DNA of 64,000 nucleotides from Isoetes taiwanensis. Taxonomy: Eukaryota > Streptophyta > Lycopodiopsida > Isoetales > Isoetaceae. Every line of letters starts with the position of its first letter. Within the stretch, counting starts at the first letter, position 1. Shown here piece by piece: positions 11,630 through 23,153 of the stretch. The stretch spans positions 35,884,826 through 35,948,825 of the forward strand of contig JAJEKV010000001.1 of assembly GCA_021234155.1 (NCBI GenBank), written 5' to 3'. The position numbers and the translations under genes are program-made. Under the pieces are notes generated by a model. The model searched no databases. It was not told the origin of the DNA and was given only the letters and a program-made list of their open reading frames with translations.

Positions 11630-12228
11630 GTGATTGGCATGAACCTTCTGGAGGAGAGTGATCTCCTGCCTCATCGGGAGCTGGGGAGATGCAACCCAGT
11701 AGTAGCCCCTTTGGCTATGAACCCGGCAGTTACTTGGTGAGGGCTCCAATACTTTTCACCCTATCCGCAAAGTATGCATGTGAGGGGCGGATGGAGTGGA
11801 CTACCCAACGACCATGTTCTATGCCGACCAAATCCATTTGCCATGAATCTGCCATGCGCATTGTTATCCGGAGACCCAAGCCGTCAGTCTTTCCCCAAGA
11901 GTCTGAGCCAGGGTAGGATCTCCCCATGTTATGTTGATGTACTGATGTGTTGTTGCAGCTACTGTGATATGGTGGACCACCCTTCGAGGTGGTATGTTAT
12001 TGTTGATTGATGTCATGTGCTCATGTGTGTTTACGCTTCCGCAGCTAGGTCGATCCCGAGGGAGACGGGATGAATGACACGTCCATTCTTCCCCGTCGGG
12101 TTCTTGGCCACCATCAAGAGCCCGATGTTAGGTGGGCGGCCTCACATCAGCGAGCAGATGCTGGTTTGAGGGATGATCTCCAGTTTGTATACGATCGGGG
12201 AATCGTATATGAGCTGGGGCCGTCACAA

Positions 12229-12240
12229 TGGTTTCAGAGC
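12229..12240 (+). other. Element A primer binding site
   Basis: TGGTTTCAGAGC lies one base after the LTR end and differs at one position from the initiator tRNA-Met complement TGGTATCAGAGC found in element B. This shows that 5491-12227 is a 5' LTR. Confidence 0.85.
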
Positions 12241-12484
12241 TTTGATCTTGGCAGACCAGGATCGAGCACTGACCGTAATCCTATAGGAACTAACTAATCT
12301 AGACATTCAGTCTTGGAGATAAAAGCCCAAGCACAAACCTCGAGTAGTGGGAAATTTTTTTCTTTCCCGGGGTAGAGTTAGTAATTATCTAGAATTAGAA
12401 TAATTAGAGAACATATTTAAGATGAAATAGATAAGAGAAAAGTCTCCTAGGAAAGCCTAATAAATTTTAGTCACTTCTTGACCG

Positions 12485-12984
12485 ACACCTCTAAGGGTGC
12501 GCCAGAGCATAGTTAGGTCACGACCTAACACCCTCCTCGCGCACTCTTGGAGGGGTCCCCTAAAAGTGACTTCGGAAATTACTCAAAACTTACTCAAAGT
12601 GTAAAAGAAATGGTAGAATCTTACTTAGAATGCTTAAATTAGCGGGAAACGCATGTTAATATGTGTCAATTGGAAAAGTTTAGAACAGAAAGGGGCAACA
12701 CCTCTAAGGGTGCGCCAGGGCATAGTTAGATCCGGACCTAACACCCTTCTCGCGCACTCTTAGAGGGGTCCAGCCAACTGGGCCCTTGATCAGCCACTTA
12801 CCTGCTCCAAATGAAGTAAATAAGCAAAGAAACTTGCAGTTAAGAGGAAAATAAGTAGTAATTCACGTCTTTGAACTTGTTCTTGGCATCCATTAGGCAT
12901 AGATAGACCAACACCTCCAAGAGTGCGCCAGAGGCCACTTAGGTCCCAACCTAACACCCTCCTCGCGCATTCTTAGAGGGGTCC
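12485..12984. repeat. Three nested palindromes, element A
   Basis: Copies at about 12485-12557, 12698-12771 and 12913-12984 are spaced 213 and 215 bp apart. Each has outer arms CCTCTAAGGGTGCGCC and GCGCACTCTTGGAGGGG (approximately complementary) and inner arms GTTAGGTC and GACCTAAC. The copies vary in sequence but keep the palindrome. Element B has the same architecture with unrelated sequence in front of its accessory genes. They may be protein binding sites or RNA stem-loops. Confidence 0.88.
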
Positions 12985-13039
12985 GATTTTTCAAACCCCA
13001 TAACTTGAGCTACAGAGCTCCAAATCGCCTGAAATTTGT

Positions 13040-13200
13040 TGCAATAGGACCGTTAGACTGCCTAGAATCCATTTATGACCTCAAATTAGGCTAGAAATGT
13101 CAAACCCCAGCTCAAAATGACCAAAATTGCTCAAACCCTTGAATTGTTTTTCCAAACTGTGGTTTGTTTGTAAATAGAAGCATATCCCATTAGTACCTCA
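13040..13200 (+). promoter_or_regulatory. Promoter-like module upstream of element A accessory ORF
   Basis: The segment with TGACCTCAAATTAGGCTAGAA and TTGTAAATAGAAG (about 13168-13180) matches the segments before both TATA boxes of element B, which read TTTGACCTCAATATAGGCTAGAATTGCCC and CTATAAATAG. The TATA box itself is weaker here. Confidence 0.5.
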
Positions 13201-13229
13201 CAAGTATTGCTCTCGGCTCAAAGCTGATG

Positions 13230-14348
13230 CCTCACTCCTAGATAGAAGTGCCCAAGAACACCCCTTTGTTATAGTCATCTAGACCTCAGCATAGCAACCC
13301 AAGTCCAACTGTTGGTACATCACCTCTGCTCATGCCAAAGGCATAAACCTTGACCTAATTTTGTGTCCTTCTAATAGAGTTTGACCTATACAGCCGCCAC
13401 ATTGACACTCCCTATTGCCAGGATACCTAGAAAGGAGCTAGAGTCTAGAGCTGCCCAAGTCACTCCATGTGTAGAGATTGGACTCCCCCAAACCAACTTT
13501 GCTAGGACCTTAGAGTATGCCTCAAACATCATGGAGGTTTTGCAAAACAACCCTCATGTCATGCCATACCACACGTCCTAATGTCCATAGACTTGAAGAT
13601 TATAGATATGTCTCCAGTAATGCTGCTCGAGCCATCTTGCTTGCTTATAGAGCCCAAAATGTTGTAGGAGAGCCCTTCAAGTGGACCCTTAGACTCTAGA
13701 ATATACGAGCGTTGCTTTCGAAGTACAGGGCCAGAGCCACAGAAGAGCTAGAGGCGCAACTTCTTGAAGACATCAAGGTCCCAGCCGATGTACAGACAGA
13801 TAAGGAGAGGAGACCAAAAAGGCAGACCCAAGAGAGGGAAGCACAACGACAAACACCTCAACTGACAAACGAGTAGAACAGGACACCACCGGCCTATCAT
13901 CAATCTTCATCAAATGGGAAGAATATTTGGTAACCAACGGCATCAAGAATTTTCTAAATGTCAACCTCCCAGCTACCACGTCCACGAGGTCACATCAGAA
14001 AGAGGATCTCGACGCCTTCACCAACTCGACGCACATGAGTTTCAAATGGAAGAATGCAAGGCAGCAAAATACAGGTGCAGGAAGACGTTAGACATCCATG
14101 CCACGTTGGCATCACGAGCTAAGGTCAGAGGGCATAATCTTTCATCGAGGAGAGAAGTCATGGCGACACAGGAGCGTATAGAAACCGGAGGGAAGACAAC
14201 CACGACCTTGCAGCCCAGCAGCTCAAGCGAATGTAATGCAACGTCAACAAAAGGAGCAACCAAGCTAGGCAATCACAAAGCACCTAAGGCTAGCTCCCTT
14301 GCACCAGCAGGAGAACTTTCATCGGTTCCAAAAAGTAGGAGACCATGA
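13230..14348 (+). pseudogene. Element A accessory ORF, homologue of element B second accessory gene
   Basis: Translation in mixed frames gives IGLPQTNFARTLEYASNIM followed by VSSNAARAILLAYRAQNVVG. This aligns in order with YFVPRQSLQAALGDVPNIA and FSFNSALAIFLTHRAENPW of the gene at 25194 in element B. The similarity is modest but runs without large gaps across about 70 residues. Downstream frames hold charged, Gln-rich sequence as in element B. Stops and frame changes, for example at 13579, show decay. The function is unknown. Confidence 0.5.
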
Positions 14349-14349
14349 G

Positions 14350-15097
14350 GGGAAGGAGACGCATATCAGGGAAGGAACATCTCCAACTTGAAGGCCTATA
14401 TCAGCATTAGAGGCAAGATCAAGGAATGAATACTGCACTTCTTGCTCTGCCCCTGCTCACAACTAACATGACATATACTTCATGCTCTGTCCTGCAGATA
14501 AATAACATGACAATATTTAACAATTATTTCAGTATTTAGATCCAAACTGTAAATTCATTCGTTTGTGCTGCCTATGAAGCCTTCCTTACAAGATAGTCTA
14601 GGAACCAATAGCCAAGTGATTGCATTCCCATTTAACTGTCATAAATCTGTCAAATCTGTCCCAGCACTATGAAAACTGTCATAAATCTGTCCCAGCACTA
14701 TGAAAACTGTCATAACTTTGATACAACCTCACTATTCACTTATACTGCTGTGACAAGCTGGTTGCAATCCTCACTATGAGCTGGATCAAAATACCATATC
14801 CCAACATATGTGGTAGGCATTTCATAGGACAAAATGTTAATGTCGCAAAGCATGCAATTAACATGTTTACTAACCTGATTTCTGTCATCAGCACAGGCAC
14901 ATGTCCTTTATTGATTTGCCATGAAATTGAATGTATCATTCCATTATCAGTGCAACATTGCAGACTGCCTGTAAGCTTTCACATGTACTCAAATTTTCAC
15001 AGCAATGGCAGACCCTACAATCTTGCCCTTGGGAGTTGAACCCAAATTAAACCAACGATAGCTCTGATTGTTTTTTCATATTATATTTAGCATTACA
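14350..15097. other. Non-coding stretch with a 31 bp tandem repeat
   Basis: No gene is seen. At about 14634-14720 the unit CTGTCATAAATCTGTCCCAG plus CACTATGAAAA recurs two to three times. The junction between element A sequence and the minus-strand genes to the right lies in this stretch but cannot be placed exactly. Confidence 0.5.
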
Positions 15098-16341
15098 TCA
15101 AATATCATGCTTGATCCTCACGAGATGTGGAGCCATACAATCTTTGCATGCCACGGTGCACTCTCTTCTATATCCAACCTTCTTCTCGTCTACTAAGAAA
15201 TGAAAATCAGAATATTCAGTGAGCGACTCCACTAATTTTCTGCATTCAGTTAGTGTCCAGTCCTCTTCCACATTCAAAGTCCGCATAGAACCATTTTCGA
15301 TATGTATATCCAATTCCATAGAACTAGTTCTATTGCGGTGTTCCTCGACTGCTACCCAGACATACTTGCCATTTTCCCACTGTTTTTTGTGCCTCTGAAC
15401 AAAAAAATTCCAGTATAATGTCTGCTTTGGCAGCCTATACCTGAAAGAATGATATCACACTATCATTTGTAAAATAGAAGCAATTAGAAAATAAGAAATT
15501 ACCTGAATACGAAGCTGCCTGAATCCACTTGGCACTTGGTTATTTGGCCACCAGTTTCATGAGTTCTAATCCTCCATTGTCCGTAAAATAGTTGGTCAAG
15601 CGATTCTTCTGTAACTCCTTTAAAAATATACGTTTGAGGTGCAACTCTTGGTGTCTGCACATCCTTGAACATTAAAGCAAAGATGCCTATGGGAATGAAC
15701 GCCTTCAGTCCACCGCGAACCCCTCCTCTTTCAGTCAATAACTTGGCAACCTCTCTTGTCAGTAGAAGGCGGAATGCAGTAACAGAATGCATGTCATTAA
15801 TTCCTCTACACAAAAGTAATAACGTTGGAGGATTGACAATTGTTAACTTTTCGTTCCTAATTTGCTTCGTATAATGGTACTTGTGGAACCATATGCCCTG
15901 AGCCTTAAGGGAAGACAATGAAATTTCAGGAAACAACAACTTCCCAATCAAGTAATGGTATACCTCCAAGACGCTAGTGATGCTTTGTGCCGAAACAATA
16001 TCCTTGAAGTCAGATGAGCATAGACAATTTACATCAAGTTTTGGAAACTTGAAAGAATTGGAAATATCCTCTTTCAACATGTCTTGAGGTCCATATGCAT
16101 GTGCAACTATTATCTGATCCACGCATTTTCCACCTTGGCTGGTCACGAATCCAAGCACCTGGGCCTTCCAATGTGAATTCAAGTCATTGAGCTTGCGCTT
16201 CTTCACTCTATGATGACCGCATTGCTTTGGCATCATGGTGACCCACGAACCAATGGATATGTGCAAGTCAATCCACTGTCCTGTGACATCTTTGCCATTT
16301 TGCAAAATAATTTGACTGAATTCTGAACGCTTTGAGGACAT
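15098..16341 (-). CDS. Intact two-exon gene of unknown function (393 aa)
   Basis: Exon 1 spans 16341-15503 and starts at an ATG (MSSKRSEFSQ). Exon 2 spans 15440-15098. The 62 bp intron has clean GT and AG borders (GTAATT donor, TTTCAG acceptor) and the frame is kept across it, giving 393 codons and a stop. I see no transmembrane segment or known catalytic motif. Visible features are a basic HHRVKKRKLNDL segment near residue 45, a GGVRGGLKAFIPIG loop near residue 205, and a C-terminal part with paired cysteines (ECTVACKDCMAP). An intact frame with an intron, amid decayed elements, points to a recent capture, a transposon gene or a functional host gene. I cannot name the family. Confidence 0.6.
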
Positions 16342-16560
16342 TATCTACAAGAATAACAAGAAGTATTTAATTAATTTATGCACCACAAAAGAAACTATAA
16401 AATCAGCAACAGTATGCATAAGCCATGCTTTGCTTCAAATCTTGCTTACCCTAAACCATGCACATACTAAACCATGCCTGAACCCTAAACTGCTTGATCA
16501 AAACTCACATGACAAGAGCAGGAAGAAATAAATGAGATGGAATACACCATCTTGCTTACC

Positions 16561-17189
16561 TTTCCTCCAAGAAAAGCACCAGTGTCTGCAGCAATAACAG
16601 CGCAAAAAGATATCAACGTTGCTAAAAGCCCCACTGTCCAAACAGCTGGGCCTCCGAGCAGGACCGGCCAATGAATTCTGTATAACATCAAGCAGGAGAT
16701 CATGAACATTTCAAAAAAACGAGCTTGTCCTCATCTACACCATGCTGCCTTACTGGTATTTATAGTTGGCACTGCAAGTCCACAACGAACTTTGACCCTG
16801 AAGCTGGGCAAATATCCACAGTAGAAAAGCCCAAAAACTGCAGCGCGTAATTGTGAATATCTTGGACTCCTCCGTTGTAGCAGGAGAATAGTTGCTAGAA
16901 AAAATGGGGCAGCAGTAACAGCAGCTCCCATACGGCCTCCATAATATCTATTATGCACATTTTGGCCTGTGAATAAATCAAATTCGTCTCATATGGGACC
17001 ATACGAGCATGCATCTATCTATATAAACTTAACAAATCTGCATAAGATTGATACACTGCTAGAGTTTGGAGGACTTACAAGGTGCATTCCACAAGCAAGT
17101 ACCTGAAAAGTCTCGTTGCAGAAAATGGATCGTGTCTTGGACTCGATGGTTCTTTCTGCTTGGTAATGTCAGATGCTTCACCAAACTGC
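16561..17189 (-). pseudogene. Fragment of plastid-type phosphatidate cytidylyltransferase (CDS4/CDS5-like)
   Basis: Exon-like segments lie in order on the minus strand. The segment at about 17189-17094 encodes FGEASDITKQKEPSSPRHDP between AG and GT. The segment 16966-16754 encodes NRYYGGRMGAAVTAAPFFLA and FGLFYCGYLPSFRVKVRCGL. The segment at about 16680-16561 encodes HWPVLLGGPAVWTVGLLATL and VIAADTGAFLGGK. These match the membrane core of plant CDP-diacylglycerol synthases of the CDS4/CDS5 group, which make CDP-DAG for plastid phosphatidylglycerol. The last two segments do not join in frame with standard splice sites. The exons carrying the C-terminal signature are missing before the next gene starts at 16341. 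It is a truncated gene piece, possibly transposon-captured. Confidence 0.7.
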
Positions 17190-17568
17190 AAATGTCAGGG
17201 ATAGCAATTGGAATAATTAAACCTCCAAAACAACACAATTAATTATAATATGTTCTAATTGTTTTGAACTAAAGACACAATCAGACAATTATGAGAATGC
17301 TTATGAATTTCCTTAGAACAATAACAAGTATAAACTGATGTATGCTTTAATTTCTTAGCACTACTGCAGCTGTTTCAACCATCTTTCCACTACAGCTAAA
17401 GATAAATATAATTGTCTTACTTGGGGCCTATGTTTTCTTGACCCCATATATTCGAGACAAGTAAATAATCACACGTAGTAACAGAATCATCAAGATTAAA
17501 TAAACTGAATTCAGAAGGTAAAGAGACTCACAATTTTCAGAGCGTGTCAGGCTAAATAGCCTACAACA
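17190..17568. other. Spacer
   Basis: AT-rich, with no gene or clear element end. The palindrome AGGCTAAATAGCCT (about 17549-17562) sits at the border to the Tat-like remnant. Confidence 0.4.
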
Positions 17569-19715
17569 TTGCTAGAGGCACAAAAGTATGCTCTCAAGGC
17601 TGAAGATAAGTTGGGATACATTCATGAAGTTGCTGCTCTAGAGCATAAAACAGAGGATATTGCAGCCAAGATTTCTAAGCTTACAATTGGTGAGAAGCCA
17701 AGGGAGGTGCAGTTTGTTACTTGTGAGTATTGTGGGTCTATTGGACATTCTGATACTACATAGAATGTAGGGAGAAGAGATTCTTTGAGAGGGCCAATTC
17801 GGTATTTGCTGATGTTCGCATTCAAGATGCAAAGTACATTGATAATCCTCAAGTTAAGGCTCTTATTGAGGAGCTTAAGAAGCAAGAGAAGGCAAAATCA
17901 GTAGTAAATTGTGGATTTGTTGAGGTGCAAAATGATTCATTTCAGCAAGAAGAAGAGATTGGAGAAGTAAATGCGGTTACAAGATCACAAAAGGTGGTTC
18001 AAGAACCAAGAGTAGTGCCAATAGTAGAGAAGTCTAAGACCTCTTTTCCAAAGGCTTTGAAGGGACAAGCTTTGAAGGTATCAGCATCTAAGAAGGTGCA
18101 ATTCAATATGCTGCCCACGGAACAGTTCCAGTCTATAGAAGAAAATCAGCCCATAGTGATGCCTCCTATGGTGGATGAGGAAATTCAAAATGAAGATGAT
18201 GTGATCAGCCAAGTTTTAGCCACTAAAGTTACACTTACTCTTGAGCAATTGATGCATTATTCTCCAAATTTGTTGCAAGAGTTAGGAGGAAGAACAAAAT
18301 TAGAAATTTCAGTCCAACAAATCATTTCAAATGATACCAATAAGAGTAGAATGGAGCCACCGGCCCGGCAGTCCAAGGATCCAGGGCCATTTCTTTGTGA
18401 TGTGAGTATTAATGGATATTTAATCAAAGACGCCAACATAGATACCGGCAGCGGAGTGAATGTAATGCCCTACCATATCATGCTTCAAGTTGGATTGAAA
18501 ATGATGGAACCGACAACTATGATGCTCAAAGCATTCAATCAAATGAAGGTGCAGCCTATGGGAGTCATAAGAAATGTCTTATGCAAGGTCTATGAGGTGG
18601 AAGCAATCTTGGATTTCATGGTTTTGAAATTTCCAGAGAGTGTGCAAGCTAAAACTTATACTTTGTTGCTGAGCCGTACATGGTTAGATGCCATACAAGC
18701 TGAGACTTCATGGAGGAAGCGTGAAATGAATATCTTTCAAGGGGAACACAAGGTTACTATAGATCATCCTCTGAAATCAGCAAAAGGTACCTTTCTTTGC
18801 AATCCTTCTTTGAGCAGCCCGCAGTTAGAAATCAGCAAAGACGATGCTATGGTGTCAGGGCAGCAAGGTCTTAGTTGTTTTCATGTCTTGGAAGTGGGTG
18901 ACAAGGAAGATAAGACTTTGTACAAGTGGTTAAAAGGTACCCAAATTTCAGAAATATGTCATTTACAGCAGAAAGTTGTAGATAAGTATATCCAAAGATT
19001 TGAAAGTATTGGTGAAGATGAGTTACAAGAGACTCTTGTGAACATGAAAGAGGAGTCTATTCAAAGACCCATTGGTGACACTTTATTTCAGCAAGGTATT
19101 GATCTAGATCAAGTAGAGATATTGATTTTGACATCAAGCATGGATGGGATAAACAGAAATCAGCCCACTATGGAAGGACAAATGTACTTTGATGGTGCAT
19201 TCTCTAAACTCAAGAATTATGGAGGTGTAGGAGTAATTCTGATATATGGGCATAAGAAGAAGATTGTTACATTGAGTATACCATGCAATGCAAGTAGTAA
19301 TAATGAGGCTGAATATCATGCACTTATTCAAGGGATGACTTTGGCAAAAAAGAAGCATGTTGATTGTTTGACTATTTTTGGAGACTCTATGTTGGTGTGT
19401 CAACAACTTATGGATCAAGTTCAGGTTTTAAGTGTTAATTTGAGAGGCTTACATCAACAAGCCATGGATTTGAAGTCCTATTTTCAGCAGTGTATTGTGG
19501 TACATGTTTCAAGAGAACAAAACAGTGTGGCAGATGCTTTAGCACAATCGGCAATGGTGCAAGCAGCTTGGTGGCATGCGCACATTCCGGAGGATGAGAT
19601 AAATCATATCAGTCCATGTTCATCACAGTCACCGGAGTCAACCAGAACGAAGAAGATGCAGCAAAACCGAAGGATCAAACGCGATAGGAGGAGGGGAAAC
19701 CCTAAAGGAGTATAA
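17569..19715 (+). pseudogene. Tat-like gypsy remnant: gag end, protease and RNase H, no reverse transcriptase
   Basis: The 5' part (17569-17763) carries a half zinc knuckle, CEYCGSIGHSD, then a stop. The frame changes, and from about 17770 one frame stays open to 19715 (the part from 17925 is 596 codons). It holds an aspartic protease core, NIDTGSGVNVMPYH, at about residue 173 of that part. After about 240 residues comes an RNase H domain with its four acidic residues in order: YFDGAFSK, NNEAEYHAL, FGDSMLV and SVADALAQ. Reverse transcriptase, classical RNase H and integrase are absent. An extra RNase H of this sort is characteristic of the Tat/Ogre lineage. A large in-frame internal deletion is the simplest origin; a retained protease-RNase H protein is the alternative. 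Confidence 0.75.
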
Positions 19716-21960
19716 ACATTTAAGTAGATCTTCGTAGTTGTTTTGAAAAAGTGGATGAATTAAAATCCCAATGTAAATGCGTATATGTCTATTGTATATC
19801 TCGGGTGCTCACAGATATAGTGGAGAAACATGAGTTTAAAGTCATGTTTTACAGATTTAGCGCTTAGATCAGGAAGCTCCTTCACTTCGACTACCAAATG
19901 AGGAAGCAAGGAAGCACAACTATAGCCCAAGATCAAAATGGAAGAGCAAGTACGAGGGAGAAACGACCAGAGCCCAAGCAAACCTTCGACTCCAAACACT
20001 TCGGGAAGTGCCCTCAAGTAGAAGACCACTCGTCCACCCAATGTCAGAATAAGAAACAACACCGGTCATGTCAAGATCATCAGCGCTGCACCAGGACATC
20101 GTCAGGGCGCACCACTACCTCTTGTAGCAGCGGCAACACTTGACGAACTTATGACACGAGTGGCCTCAACAATAGAAGAAGGAACGACCCGACATCAACG
20201 AGCCAACTAAGAAGGCAACATCTCGACAACCATAATTCCACCTTGTGGTAATATAGGATGATGCGCTATGACACGTGTATTAGATGGAGATGCACTTACG
20301 AAAGGCACTGCGACGAGGAGATATGCCTTCAACAACTAGGTGATGGCTTCGTCAGGTACTCCTACCGGTAATTAGAAGAGAAGAAGCCGATCATATCTCC
20401 GACATGTGCACGTCAAACGCCCAAGGTAGAAGCATTCGACATCTTAACGACAAGGATAGCAACTGAAGCACCTTCGGCAAAAAGAGAGTTCAAGATAATA
20501 GCCAGGCTATTCAACGACAAGAGTATATCTAAGGCAGGTACTTCTTCAACTCAAGGGTCAAGCTGCGCAGATATAAGGATCCATCATCCCGACAATATAG
20601 CCAGCAGGGAGGAGAGCCATGAAGCTTTACTTGACAGAGAGACCGACATGCATAGAGGGACAAAGGTCAGGAACTGAAAGCTGGAGAAGTGCTAGCAACC
20701 GACTTCTTCCACGAGCTCCCCATGGGCAACAGGAGGATCAAAACTGACGGGCACAATCAAAACCACCGGAGGGTACCTCAAGACAAGAAGACGGCATAGC
20801 ACTGAGGAACGTGACAATGTCCAAGCCATGTGACCGAGGGGATCAAACAAGGAAGATTGGAAGCTCGATGGAGAAGCAATTAGGTGAGGCGAGGCGAGCC
20901 GATAACTTGCACGCGGGCTTGCATGCAACTTGGTGAACCCAAGGATGGACGATTCAAAGAACAACTGCAGAAGAGAACAACTCCAGAGGAGTATAGCCAA
21001 AGGAAGCATGCACAGCCTCAAGAGACGCCTCCAAATAGCTTCAAGTATCATGAAGGGGGGAACAATTATACCGCCCGAGAACAAGATCAGGAAGCAGACT
21101 GAAATGTCGAAGCATCAACGACCAGCACACCTTTAGTTAGAATGTGATGCAAAGCGTGTTGTGCCATAGCCGACAAACATCGGAGGGCCCAAGTATATCA
21201 ACAAGTTACCCCGGAGTACGAGCGGACGTACAAATAGGAGGATATAGATCGTCAACACCATTGCACCGGGAGGAACACCGATGACATTACCAAGGAGTAG
21301 GTGTGCAACTCGAAGGGAGGAACAAGGGGGACTTAATAGCTCTAGTAGTAATTGTAATTATGTAAGTATATGCTTTGCATATATAGTTCCCTTGTTATTC
21401 CTTCCCTCCCATAGCGTAACAAATCAAAGGAAGAGATGTCAGGCAATTTGCAGGGGTGAAGCAATCAACATCCTCAACACTCTTCAGGCAACAAGAGGAC
21501 TCGACGATGAGACGTCGATGGAGTCGAAGAAACAATATCAGATACAGAGTCGTCCTTTAGCTGCCAAGACAAAAAGTTCAAGATGAAAGATCTTTTTCAA
21601 CGGCGCCACCTTCAGGCTTTTGAAAAGCGGCATGGAAGATTTCAAGTGATCAACTACACCATCAAGCCACCAGCAATGAGAGGCTTCTAACGAACAAAGT
21701 CAACCTCTACATCAAAGGGGAGCCACCGTCAAGAAGACTGAAGTATCGAGCGACTCGGAAGAACGTACCTTGCTACTTCAAGCAGGCAACGAGTGGATGA
21801 GCTTCTAGCAAGCTCAGGGATCTAAGGCCATGGGGCCTAGTAGATTAAATGTACGGACGGCAACATCCATATTGGGATTAGAAGGCATTGCCGGATATTC
21901 TCGCTGAAAGGATTGCCCCAATATTGAGCTAAGCGTCAAGGATTGGGAAGGAAACGAATA
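19716..21960. other. Degenerate GA-rich sequence, probable decayed retroelement
   Basis: No sustained reading frame. Composition is purine-rich on the plus strand, with codon-like stretches in all frames, as in decayed gypsy internal or LTR sequence. A polypurine run GAAGGGGGGAACAA lies near 21052-21066. A TATA-like stretch (GCATATATAG) lies near 21376. It abuts the truncated LTR of element B at 21961. I could not define its ends. Confidence 0.4.
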
Positions 21961-22478
21961 GGGACTGGGGAGATGTAACCCAGGAATAGCCCCTTTGGCT
22001 ATGCACCCGGCGGGCTACAGTCAGGTCCCAACACTTTTCAACCTACTCTGCAAAGTGTGCACAGGAGGGGCGGATGGAGTGGACAACCCTAAGCCATGTT
22101 CTTATGCCAGCCCAATCTATTGTCATGATTCTGTCTGCACTGAACTCTGGAGACCCAAGCTAGTCAGTCATCCCCTGGAGTCTGAGCCTTGGGTAGGAAC
22201 TTCCTTTGTATTGTGCTGATCTTTGTCTATGCAGATGTTGATGTACCACCCTTCGAGGTGGGTATATGATGTTATGTTACTGACGTGTATGTTACGCTTC
22301 CGCAGCTAGGTAGGCCCTGAGGAAGACGGGGTAAAATGACCCCTTCACTCTTCCCACTGTGGACTCTAGACGGTCACAGTGATATGTGGAGGGCCCTGTA
22401 TCAGTGTGGAGCTGGTGCGGGGGATGAACTCCTGTTGGTATACGGTGCGGGCATCGTATACGAGTACGGGATGTCACA
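21961..22478 (+). repeat. Element B 5' LTR, 5'-truncated
   Basis: Homology to the other LTRs starts at GGGACTGGGGAGATG and runs to the terminal GTCACA. The first roughly 1,000 bp, with the TGTGACG start, are missing, and the sequence to the left is unrelated. A 10 bp stem (22438-22447 with 22452-22461, one G-T pair, loop CGGG) lies 17 bp from the LTR end. Confidence 0.9.
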
Positions 22479-22479
22479 A

Positions 22480-22491
22480 TGGTATCAGAGC
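22480..22491 (+). other. Element B primer binding site (tRNA-iMet)
   Basis: TGGTATCAGAGC lies one base after the LTR end and exactly matches the complement of the plant initiator tRNA-Met 3' end. Confidence 0.95.
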
Positions 22492-22683
22492 TATGTTCTT
22501 GGAGACCAAGAGCAAAGCACTGACCATGCTCCCAGTAGTACTAACTTGATAGGACCCTTAAGCCTCGAAAAGTGGGAATTTTTTTTTCTCATTTTTGGTA
22601 GTTTATGCTAAGCTAATAACAATTAAGTGAATTGGAACTTAATAAGACTAAAAAGAATGAGCCAGAACCTCCTCAGGCAAGGT

Positions 22684-22943
22684 GGTCTCGCAGCTCGCGC
22701 CTGGTCAAAGAACTAAACTTTAGTTTTTGAACAGGGCGCTACCTATGAGACATCGAGCCAAGAATACACTAAACTTGATGAATTTGAGAAAAGTAATATG
22801 GTAAGGCTAGTTCCAAGGTAGGAATTAATTAGAATAGCATGTTTAAATTACTTAAATTACTTAAAAATGTGTAAGATCTCACAGCTAGCGCCTGGTCTAA
22901 AAAGTAAACTCTAGTTTTTGAACAGGGCGCTACCTGTGAGACC
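22684..22943. repeat. Palindrome pair 1, element B
   Basis: Copies at 22684-22752 and 22875-22943 are 191 bp apart. Outer arms are GGTCTCRCAG with CTRTGAGACC; next are GCGCCTGGTC with GAACAGGGCGC, around an inner ACTAAACTTTAGTTTTT. The two copies differ at several positions, but the outer complementarity is kept. They sit between the primer site and the TATA box of the histone H3-like gene. Confidence 0.9.
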
Positions 22944-23042
22944 AATAAGTAGAAAAAGTCTGAAATAAGTGTAAGTTTTAAATAAATAGGTGCCTTGGCA
23001 TGTTAAATAGAGCAACTTGAACTTTGACCTAAAATTGCCCAA

Positions 23043-23052
23043 ACTATAAATA
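23043..23052 (+). promoter_or_regulatory. TATA box of the histone H3-like gene
   Basis: CTATAAATAG lies 111 bp before the ATG at 23154. The leader start (CCCCTCATTTGTACGT) resembles the sequence after the second TATA box of the element (GTCCCTCATTTCATACGT), so the promoter module is duplicated. A retrotransposon normally transcribes from the LTR, so this points to an internal promoter. Confidence 0.65.
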
Positions 23053-23117
23053 GATGTAGACCCCCCTCATTTGTACGTTCCCGCCCTTGAAACCTGCTCC
23101 CGCTCCCTAAGGCGATC

Positions 23118-23126
23118 TTTGGCGCC
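23118..23126 (+). promoter_or_regulatory. E2F-like site in the leader of the histone H3-like gene
   Basis: TTTGGCGCC matches the E2F consensus TTTSSCGC, a motif common in S-phase plant genes, histone genes among them. It lies between the TATA box and the ATG, probably inside the transcribed leader. One nine-base match is weak evidence by itself. Confidence 0.3.
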
Positions 23127-23153
23127 CGATATCCGATTGTCGAACCGTCAAAC

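Larger units (their letters stand above)
5491..12227 (+). repeat. Gypsy element A 5' LTR, split by a copia insertion
   Basis: The LTR starts TGTGACGTTCC at 5491 and ends CCGTCACA at 12227, directly followed by a tRNA-Met primer site. Its two parts, 5491-6455 and 11630-12227, match in order the intact solo LTR at 39058-40699. Without the copia insertion and its duplicated target the LTR is about 1,558 bp. An imperfect hairpin lies near its start (5501-5537), and an 8 bp stem lies near its end (12188-12209). The LTR has no coding capacity; short open frames here are incidental. Confidence 0.9.

Noticed and set aside
22480-22491. Possible tRNA gene piece
   Set aside because: The 12 bases complement initiator tRNA-Met and sit directly after an LTR, so this is a primer binding site.
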